In this document: one piece after another, positions 1-5,121 of the stretch
How positions within the stretch are numbered: position 1 is the stretch's first letter
Layout of the letters: each line of letters starts with the position of its first letter
Source: Endomicrobiia bacterium
GTDB taxonomy: Bacteria > Elusimicrobiota > Endomicrobiia > PHAN01
Reading direction: 5' to 3'
DNA length: 6,114 bases
Assembly: GCA_030018875.1 (NCBI GenBank)
Contig: JASEHK010000094.1
Span: 1-6,114 of the forward strand
Notes under the pieces: generated by a model
What the model saw: only the letters and a program-made list of their open reading frames with translations
Database searches by the model: none
Told to the model about the DNA's origin: nothing
Program-made: the position numbers and the translations under genes

Positions 1-483
1 TCTGAGAATGGATTTCACGAGGGCCACCATGACCCGCCCGGAAAACGGCTTCAGCACATATCCGTCGGCGCAAAAGTCCTCGAGACCGGCCGATATGTCC
101 GATACGGATTTATAATGCCCGCTTACAAGTATCACCGCAATCTTCGAGTAGGCGCGGTCATGCCTGATCATTTTTATGACGTCCCATCCGGATACGGGCG
201 ATATTTTAAGTTCCAGAATGACGGCGTCGGGCTTGAATTGGCGGAGTTTCTCTATCGGTCGGGACGATGAGTGATGCGTCATCACATTGAAGCCGCCGGC
301 TGCGCGAAAAGATTGTTCAAGGAGCGCGGAGGCCTGTTCGTCGTCTTCGAATATAAGGATTTTTTTTACGGCGACGTCGTAGGATGCGCGCCCGGATGCG
401 GCGATTAAGGATTGTTTGCCCGTGTCTATGGGAGGCAAATAAAATGTGACGCCTGCGAGGATTTTCTTTTTTTTGAAAGGCAA
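1..483 (-). CDS. Receiver-domain (response-regulator-like) protein with Glu at the phosphoacceptor site, partial
   Basis: The frame runs open from a stop at 519-517 to the left edge, giving at least 161 residues if it starts at the TTG at 483-481. No ATG or GTG precedes the receiver domain. The only other candidate is a TTG at 438-436, and the 483 site has a better Shine-Dalgarno. Residues about 40-161 form a CheY-like receiver. It shows a first strand KKILIFEDDE with acidic pair E46/D47, the segment KPDAVILELK in which the usual phosphorylated Asp is E91 (codon GAA), then SGWDVI, the conserved Ser S121 in ILVSG, and the conserved Lys in LKPF (K145). All active-site positions are kept except the phosphoacceptor, so the protein may be locked on or unable to be phosphorylated (inference). 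Residues 11-17 (GVTFYLP) resemble the last strand of a histidine-kinase ATPase domain. Any output domain lies beyond the left edge. It could be a stand-alone regulator or a remnant of a hybrid kinase. Confidence 0.8.
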   Translation of the reverse strand, partial: MPFKKKKILAGVTFYLPPIDTGKQSLIAASGRASYDVAVKKILIFEDDEQASALLEQSFRAAGGFNVMTHHSSSRPIEKLRQFKPDAVILELKISPVSGWDVIKMIRHDRAYSKIAVILVSGHYKSVSDISAGLEDFCADGYVLKPFSGRVMVALVKSILR

Positions 484-489
484 AACGCG

Positions 490-495
490 CCCCTT
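490..495 (-). promoter_or_regulatory. Shine-Dalgarno for the receiver-domain gene
   Basis: The minus strand reads AAGGGG, followed by a 6-base spacer and TTG at 483-481. This supports the TTG as the start in a frame that offers no ATG or GTG before the receiver domain. The motif is purine-rich but not a perfect AGGAGG, so the start remains an inference. Confidence 0.5.
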
Positions 496-525
496 GAAAC
501 CCGCTGATTTTTCGGGTTACCGGAA

Positions 526-563
526 GCCGCGAACAAAAATCGCGCAAGCGCGGATGTCGCGGC
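526..563 (-). promoter_or_regulatory. Nested hairpin in the leader of the receiver-domain gene
   Basis: GCCGCGA at 526-532 is an exact inverted complement of TCGCGGC at 557-563. Inside lies a second palindrome, CGCGC-AA-GCGCG, at 541-552. On the minus strand the inner hairpin is followed at once by ATTTTTGTT, like a short, weak intrinsic terminator, and the outer stem closes beyond it. The element sits between the predicted promoter (-10 at 580-585) and the TTG start at 483, so it would be in the 5' untranslated leader. It could be an attenuator, an mRNA-stability element or a chance GC palindrome. No known riboswitch or RNA family is recognised. Confidence 0.4.
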
Positions 564-579
564 AATCGTCGGGGGGCGA

Positions 580-608
580 CTTATACTTATTGTAGCAGTG
601 AATTGTAA
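580..608 (-). promoter_or_regulatory. Predicted sigma70-type promoter of the receiver-domain gene
   Basis: On the minus strand, TTACAA at 608-603 (-35-like, weak) is separated by 17 bases from TATAAG at 585-580 (-10-like, five of six consensus). This AT-rich block stands out from GC-rich surroundings and lies between the end of rnhC and the next gene. An alternative -10, TACAAT at 594-589, would pair with TTACAA at 619-614 at a less good 19-base spacing. The predicted start of transcription near 573 gives a leader of about 90 bases. Confidence 0.5.
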
Positions 609-620
609 CGGAATTGTAAC
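600..620 (-). repeat. Tandem 10-base direct repeat, 11-base period, over the -35 region
   Basis: The minus strand carries GTTACAATTC at 620-611 and again at 609-600, an exact copy with one base between, so the period is 11 bases. This puts both copies on the same face of the helix. Direct repeats of about 11 bases, including TTACA-type half-sites, are the classical operator form of OmpR/PhoB-family winged-helix regulators. The downstream copy covers the predicted -35 hexamer, as in promoters activated by such proteins. Which protein binds here is not shown by the sequence. Confidence 0.55.
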
Positions 621-666
621 TAATAGACAAAAGATGAAGATATTTTGACCGAAGACAACGGCGGGT

Positions 667-1629
667 TCAGACCATTTTGAAGGAGACCTTGGCGAAACGC
701 GCGAGGTGTTTTTCCCCTAACCTTTCGACGATAACGCGGCGGGCTGCGAGGACTTCGTGTCCGGCTCCTTTGGGGAGCCCGACGACCGAGCCTTGAGCGA
801 GCCGCGCGAGGCCGTCGAGGTATGCGGCGCGGGCTATAACCGAGGCGGCGGCGACGGCAGGATAACTTTCGGCGCGCTCGATGAGCCTGACGTTTTGCAA
901 AGAAACTCCGGATGATTCGGATATACGAGCGCGTACGCGCGGCGCCTTACTGAAAGCGTCGGTGATTACACAAATCGTTTTCGCAAAATCGGGCAGCGTT
1001 TTCTTAAGTCCGACGGTCAAACGCCCTATCGCCTCTGCGTGCAGGCGTGCCAGAAGGGTGTTTAGGTTGCCACCTTTCGAGCGCTCCAAGGCATACGCGC
1101 GGTTATATTCTGCGGGGTCAAGAACAATGAGAGCCACGCGAAGAGCGAACGCGGACTTTATCCGGTCTGCGATTTTAATGGCCGACTCGTCCGAGAGTTT
1201 TTTTGAATCGCGCGCGCCGAGCGCAATGATTTTCTCGTCGGTGCGCTCGTCCGACAAAAACGCCGCCACGGCGAGCGGCCCGAAGTAATCGCCCTTCCCC
1301 GATTCGTCGGAACCTATGTAGCGGCCGACGGGCGATGATTTTATCGTGCCGGCGGTTGCGGAGCGCCCGCCGTTTTTGAACGACGGCGCGTAACGCGCAA
1401 ATCGTTTTTCGACCGCCTTTATTAAGTCCGCCGAACGTCCCTGCGCGACTATGGCCGTGCCTTTCTTGCCGAAGTAAACGTTGACGACGCCGCGTTTTGC
1501 GCCGAGGGATATGTCGAGCCGCTCGCCGTAGGGCAACGGCGAACGGGATACCACTTTTATTCCCTCCGACGAAAGTCCGGCGGCGACATCGTCCGGCGAT
1601 AAGCGCGACGGTTTTATTGAGTTTCGCAT
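667..1629 (-). CDS. rnhC: Ribonuclease HIII
   Basis: Cleaves the RNA strand of RNA-DNA hybrids in the cytoplasm, helping remove R-loops, primers and possibly embedded ribonucleotides. Numbered from the upstream TTG (1635-1633), residues 1 to about 85 form the N-terminal TBP-like substrate-binding region that separates HIII from HII. The catalytic domain follows, with YIGSDESGKGDYFGP at 106-120 containing catalytic D110 and E111, the signature DSKKLSDE at 143-150, D226 in VITDAF as the third acidic residue, and E256 in AESYPAVAAASVIAR as the likely fourth. The length of about 320 residues is normal for the family. I prefer the ATG at 1629-1627, 7 bases after the gpsA stop; the TTG two codons earlier is only 1 base after that stop and also possible. 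Neither has a good Shine-Dalgarno, so translation is probably coupled to gpsA. It is the last gene of the operon, and no clear hairpin-plus-U terminator follows. Confidence 0.95.
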   Translation of the reverse strand: MRNSIKPSRLSPDDVAAGLSSEGIKVVSRSPLPYGERLDISLGAKRGVVNVYFGKKGTAIVAQGRSADLIKAVEKRFARYAPSFKNGGRSATAGTIKSSPVGRYIGSDESGKGDYFGPLAVAAFLSDERTDEKIIALGARDSKKLSDESAIKIADRIKSAFALRVALIVLDPAEYNRAYALERSKGGNLNTLLARLHAEAIGRLTVGLKKTLPDFAKTICVITDAFSKAPRVRARISESSGVSLQNVRLIERAESYPAVAAASVIARAAYLDGLARLAQGSVVGLPKGAGHEVLAARRVIVERLGEKHLARFAKVSFKMV

Positions 1630-1636
1630 AAACAAT

Positions 1637-2674
1637 TTATGACTCGGGCTTGAGCGGCCTCGTCATAAGCGATGAAACGGCCTTGCGGGGATCTTTGCCG
1701 CCAAAAAGTATGGCGCGGACTTCGTCGGCAATCGGGGTATCGAGATTAAATTTTTTCTTCAAAGATTCGATGGCTCGCGCGGCGTAGACGCCTTCGGCGA
1801 CCATGGTCATTTCAGAGAGAGCTTTTTTCAGCGACAAGCCGCGGCCGACCATCTCGCCGAGACGGCGATTGCGGGAATGGAGCGAGTAGCAAGTCACGAT
1901 GAGATCGCCGACACCGGCAAGACCCGCGAAGGTTTCGCGCTTCCCGCCCATAGCCACGCCGGCGCGCGACATTTCGCTCAAACTTCTCGTCACTAATGCG
2001 GCCTTGGCGTTGTCGCCGAGATTGAGACCGTCGGCTATGCCGGCCGCTATGGCGTATATATTTTTAAGCGCCCCGGCTGTCTCGCAGCCGGCAACATCGC
2101 TGTTGGCGTAAACTCGGAAGTTTTCCGTGAAAAAAACCCGCTGTGTCGTCGCGGCGAAGGCCTTTGATTTCGAGGCCGCCACGACGGCCGTAGGTACCCG
2201 CCGCGTGACATCCTCGGCGTGAGACGGTCCGCTGAGAGAGGCGACGCGCCGCGATGCGAATATTCTTTTCGCCATTGCCGAGGATGAGGCCGCTCCCTTC
2301 TTGCCGACGAAACCTTTCGTGGCTATCACCAAACCCGGCCGCTTCGCGGCGCGGAAAGCGGATGATTTCATTGTGGCAACAGCGGCTTTGAGCGTGCTCT
2401 CGAACGCGAACGAAGGAAGCGCCGATACCATCAAGTCCGTCGGAAAAACATCGGCGAGACGCGAGGTCACGCGAACCGACGCGGGAAGCGTGAATCCTTT
2501 AAGATTCTTAAGAGTCCTTGATGACGACAACTTCGCCGCCGCGTCTTTGTCGAACTCCCAGAGAACGACATCGTATTTTTTTGAGGCGAGGTGCGCGGCA
2601 AGTGTCGCCCCCCAAGTCCCCGCGCCGAGAACCGAAATCTTCCGGACAGTATCTTTTGTAACGGTGTCTTTCAT
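1637..2674 (-). CDS. gpsA: Glycerol-3-phosphate dehydrogenase [NAD(P)+]
   Basis: Reduces dihydroxyacetone phosphate to sn-glycerol 3-phosphate, the backbone of phospholipids, in the cytoplasm. It has 345 residues, normal for the family. The Rossmann motif ISVLGAGTWGATLA lies at 13-26 (GAGTWG 17-22). ALPSFAFES follows at 85-93, then ATKGF at 118-122 and LSGPSHAEDV at 147-156. ALKNIYAIAAG at 202-212 carries the catalytic lysine K204, and NAKAALVTRSLSEM at 222-235 and GLAGVGDLIVTC at 251-262 complete the C-terminal helical domain, followed by SRNRR. The ATG at 2674-2672 overlaps the plsY stop as ATGA and has no Shine-Dalgarno, so it is probably translated by coupling. The first ten residues contain the repeat KDTV-T-KDTV and extend slightly beyond the usual start, just before the nucleotide-binding strand. 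Its product feeds both PlsY and PgsA from the same operon. Confidence 0.97.
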   Translation of the reverse strand: MKDTVTKDTVRKISVLGAGTWGATLAAHLASKKYDVVLWEFDKDAAAKLSSSRTLKNLKGFTLPASVRVTSRLADVFPTDLMVSALPSFAFESTLKAAVATMKSSAFRAAKRPGLVIATKGFVGKKGAASSSAMAKRIFASRRVASLSGPSHAEDVTRRVPTAVVAASKSKAFAATTQRVFFTENFRVYANSDVAGCETAGALKNIYAIAAGIADGLNLGDNAKAALVTRSLSEMSRAGVAMGGKRETFAGLAGVGDLIVTCYSLHSRNRRLGEMVGRGLSLKKALSEMTMVAEGVYAARAIESLKKKFNLDTPIADEVRAILFGGKDPRKAVSSLMTRPLKPES

Positions 2675-3273
2675 AAAGGAGTTTTCATTTCCTCTTTCAT
2701 GGCGAAACGAGTTATGTTCGAGCGATGTCTTATTATTATCACAAGCGCGGCAATTGAGGCCGCCGCGACTGTTGCTGGCGGATAGCCGGCGAGCAATGCG
2801 ACCGGAGGCACTATGACGGCGGCGGCGACCGACCCGGCCGAAACGTATCGGGTAAGTCCGTAAACGATCGCGAAGACCGCGAAACCGACCGCGACGGCCG
2901 TCGGGGCGAGCGTTGCGAAAACTCCGAGCGCCGTCGCCACGCCTTTGCCGCCTTTGAACTTCAAAAACACCGTGTATGTGTGGCCCGCGATGCAGGAAAG
3001 CCCGGCGAGCGCGGCGACCAGCGAAGGGTCAGCCGAGGAGTTTCCGAACAACTTAGACGATATGACAACGGCTCCGACGCCCTTGACGGCGTCGAGAGCC
3101 AGCGCCGCCGCTCCGGCGAATTTTCCGACGGAGCGATAGACATTCGTGGCGCCGGGGTTGCGCGAACCGACTTCGCGGATGTCAACGCCTGCGAATAACT
3201 TTGCGACGAGCCACGCAAACGGAACCGCTCCCAAAAAATATCCGAGAACCGCTGCAAGCAAGTAGGGCGTCAC
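2671..3273 (-). CDS. plsY: Acyl-phosphate:glycerol-3-phosphate acyltransferase PlsY
   Basis: Integral membrane enzyme that transfers an acyl group from acyl-phosphate to glycerol 3-phosphate, giving lysophosphatidic acid, the first committed step of phospholipid synthesis. Its 200 residues match the family. Several hydrophobic segments are visible, at about 3-25, 53-74, 84-100, 112-138, 146-163 and 166-182. All three family motifs are present: GSRNPGATNV at 36-45, GHTYTVFLKFKGGKGVAT at 97-114 with the glycine-rich phosphate loop, and LTRYVSAGS at 140-148, followed by RHRSNITR at 182-189. The start is a GTG at 3273-3271 overlapping the der stop as GTGA, backed by a Shine-Dalgarno inside der. 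The usual partner PlsX is not in the window. Confidence 0.96.
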   Translation of the reverse strand: MTPYLLAAVLGYFLGAVPFAWLVAKLFAGVDIREVGSRNPGATNVYRSVGKFAGAAALALDAVKGVGAVVISSKLFGNSSADPSLVAALAGLSCIAGHTYTVFLKFKGGKGVATALGVFATLAPTAVAVGFAVFAIVYGLTRYVSAGSVAAAVIVPPVALLAGYPPATVAAASIAALVIIIRHRSNITRFAMKEEMKTPL

Positions 3274-4592
3274 TTTCTTGTCTCCCTTTTGAAGACGAGC
3301 TTTAACGGAGAGCCCTTGAGAGGATACTTGTCTCTTATGCGGTTCGCCAGAAATCGCTTGTACGAAAAGTTCACCAGAGACGGATCGTTCAGGAGCATTA
3401 CGACCGTCGGAGGAGCGCTCGAAACCGAAATTATTTTTCTGACGGAAAGTTTCTTCGCGCCGCGCAAGGCGGGCTGCCGAAGAATCGCGTCTCGGAGAAT
3501 TTCATCGAGAGCGCGGGCGTCCAAAACAAAGTTGTAGGCCTCGTATGCCGCGAGTATTTCCTCGACGAGAGAGTCCACTCTCATCCCCGTGGCCCCCGAA
3601 ATCGAGGTGAACCGCGCGTAGGCAAGAAAGTTATATTTGCGGATGAACTCATCGGCCAATCGTTTGAAAAGTTCCTCGCGGTCGCTCGCGGCGTCCCACT
3701 TATTGAACGCGACGACACAGGCCTTCGAAGACTCGGCAACGAGCCCCGCCAAAGCCTCGTCGGCCTTGGTTATACCCTCAAGCGCGTCCACGAGCAGCAC
3801 GGCCACATCCGACTTCTCCACGAACTTGTTCATGCTGACATACGAAAGATACTCGAGCGTTTCCTCAAACTTTCTTTTTCTGGCGATGCCCGGAGTATCG
3901 GCGAACAGAAGTCTGCGTCCGTTTCTCTCGATGATAATATCCACGCTCTCGCGTGTAGTCCCGGGCCGATGGTCTGTCACCGAACGCTCCGTCCCCGCGA
4001 GGCGGTTCAAAAGAGTGGACTTGCCGGCGTTGGGCCGGCCGAGGATTATTATTTTCGGGACTGATTTTTCAGGAGGCGCCGAAGCCAAGTCCTCGTCGGG
4101 AGATATGAGTCGCGCGGCGGCGTCAAGGAGAGTGTCCACATTGCGGCCCGTGACCGCGCTGACGGGAATCGGTTCCCCCAATCCCAGCCGCCAGAACTCG
4201 GCGGCGGCGTTCGCGCGTTCGTCGGTGTCGGATTTGTTCGCCGCCACGATGACTTTCTTATCGAACTTTCTTAAGTAAGCGCCGATCGCCTCGTCGCCGG
4301 ACGTAAGCCCGGTCTTTGAGTCCACCACGAAAATCACCGCCGATGCCGCCGACGAGAGACGCGAAGATATGTCGCGCATTTTTTTATGGACGGGGTCGGG
4401 AGGAGACGGCATCCATCCCCCCGTGTCGGCGAGTATGAATCGTTTTCCCTCCCAGTCAACTTCCGATTCTATGTAGTCCACGGTAGTTCCGGAGATGTCG
4501 CATACGAGCGCCCGGCGCGATGAGATTATGCGATTGAATAATGCCGACTTTCCGACGTTGGGCCTGCCGGCTATGACCACGCGTTCAAGCAT
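3270..4592 (-). CDS. der: Ribosome assembly GTPase Der (EngA), tandem GTPase domains
   Basis: Essential double-GTPase needed for maturation of the 50S ribosomal subunit. It has 440 residues, typical length. GTPase domain 1 has G1 GRPNVGKS at 9-16, G3 DTGG at 56-59 and G4 NKSD at 119-122. A short acidic linker at about 164-178 leads to domain 2, with G1 GRPNAGKS at 185-192, PGTTRE at 210-215, G3 DTPG at 232-235 and G4 NKWD at 297-300. The C-terminal KH-like domain spans about 350-440 and includes the family signature NDPSLVNFSYKRFLANRIR at 402-420. In domain 1 the switch I motif usually read as PGxTRD is SGTTVD at 34-39, losing the Pro and the Arg, while domain 2 is near normal. The ATG at 4592-4590 overlaps the end of pgsA by 8 bases and has no Shine-Dalgarno, so translation is probably coupled. 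Confidence 0.97.
   Translation of the reverse strand: MLERVVIAGRPNVGKSALFNRIISSRRALVCDISGTTVDYIESEVDWEGKRFILADTGGWMPSPPDPVHKKMRDISSRLSSAASAVIFVVDSKTGLTSGDEAIGAYLRKFDKKVIVAANKSDTDERANAAAEFWRLGLGEPIPVSAVTGRNVDTLLDAAARLISPDEDLASAPPEKSVPKIIILGRPNAGKSTLLNRLAGTERSVTDHRPGTTRESVDIIIERNGRRLLFADTPGIARKRKFEETLEYLSYVSMNKFVEKSDVAVLLVDALEGITKADEALAGLVAESSKACVVAFNKWDAASDREELFKRLADEFIRKYNFLAYARFTSISGATGMRVDSLVEEILAAYEAYNFVLDARALDEILRDAILRQPALRGAKKLSVRKIISVSSAPPTVVMLLNDPSLVNFSYKRFLANRIRDKYPLKGSPLKLVFKRETRK
3282..3288 (-). promoter_or_regulatory. Shine-Dalgarno supporting the GTG start of plsY
   Basis: The minus strand reads AAGGGAG, then 8 bases, then GTG at 3273-3271. It lies inside the last codons of der and supports the GTG start. 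It is one of the few clear ribosome-binding sites in the operon, where most starts appear to rely on coupling. Confidence 0.5.
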
Positions 4593-5121
4593 ATTTAGAA
4601 AACTTTTTTATTCCGCAAAAAGCGTAATCCAGTATTGACCATGCTGTCGCGGCGGATGATAGATAAAGGAAATATCCGACGAAAGGAGGGCGTCCGGACG
4701 TGAGCGCCGAGGGATACGAGAGTATGAAAAGCACCAGAAACATCTGGAGCACCACGGCTATCTTTCCGCTTGCGCGGGGCGTGACGTCTTTTTTATCGGT
4801 TATCAGAAAAAACAGAAACCATCCCAGCACCACCAGAAAATCGCGGCTTAGAACCAGCACAAGGAACCACCTCGGAACGAGACCAAGTCGGATCATCGTA
4901 AGAAAAGTGAAAATTAAAAGAAGGCGGTCGGCCATAGGGTCGAGAAATGCGCCTAACTGCGTCTGTTCTTTCCTGATGCGGGCTATCAATCCGTCGGCGC
5001 AGTCGCTGAGCATTATCGGAAGATATATGAATACTGTCCATCTCCAATTCTGAATGAGCCCTATGATAAATAGAGGAATGAGTATTATCCGGAGTATCGT
5101 TATTTTGTTGGCGAGAGTCAT
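4585..5121 (-). CDS. pgsA: CDP-alcohol phosphatidyltransferase, probable CDP-diacylglycerol-glycerol-3-phosphate 3-phosphatidyltransferase
   Basis: Membrane enzyme that most likely joins CDP-diacylglycerol to glycerol 3-phosphate, giving phosphatidylglycerol phosphate, the precursor of phosphatidylglycerol and cardiolipin. It has 178 residues, usual for PgsA. The N-terminus MTLANKITILRIILIPLF is typical (canonical forms begin N-x-P-N-x-x-T-x-x-R). The metal-binding family signature is complete: D40, D43-G44, A47-R48, G57, D61, D65. Hydrophobic segments follow at about 68-78, 84-107, 120-138 and 146-165. The motif after the third helix, SGKIAVVLQ at 118-126, lacks the second Lys and the Thr of the usual GKxKTxxQ, so another CDP-alcohol phosphotransferase, such as a cardiolipin-synthase-type enzyme, is a weaker alternative. 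Being co-transcribed with gpsA and plsY favours PgsA. The ATG at 5121-5119 overlaps the hflX stop as ATGA. Confidence 0.88.
   Translation of the reverse strand: MTLANKITILRIILIPLFIIGLIQNWRWTVFIYLPIMLSDCADGLIARIRKEQTQLGAFLDPMADRLLLIFTFLTMIRLGLVPRWFLVLVLSRDFLVVLGWFLFFLITDKKDVTPRASGKIAVVLQMFLVLFILSYPSALTSGRPPFVGYFLYLSSAATAWSILDYAFCGIKKFSKYA

Noticed and set aside
317..565. Open frame of 82 codons on the minus strand starting at TTG 565
   Set aside because: It is extremely rich in Arg and Pro, has no recognisable domain, and overlaps the receiver-domain frame, which has clear family motifs. It is an out-of-frame shadow.
641..666. Possible intrinsic terminator after rnhC
   Set aside because: Only a 3-base-pair stem (CCG/CGG) can be drawn and the following run is AAAATA rather than a U-tract on the minus strand. 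It is not a supportable terminator.
1..666. Mobile element or defence island next to the receiver gene
   Set aside because: No transposase, integrase, terminal inverted repeats, target duplications or CRISPR-like repeats are visible; the only repeat is the promoter-associated 11-base-period pair.
2301..2816. 171-codon open frame on the plus strand across gpsA and plsY
   Set aside because: It is antisense to two well-supported genes, has no motif, and has the composition expected of a complementary-strand reading. The same applies to the plus-strand frames at 881-1288, 3637-4278, 4700-5053 and 5776-6048.
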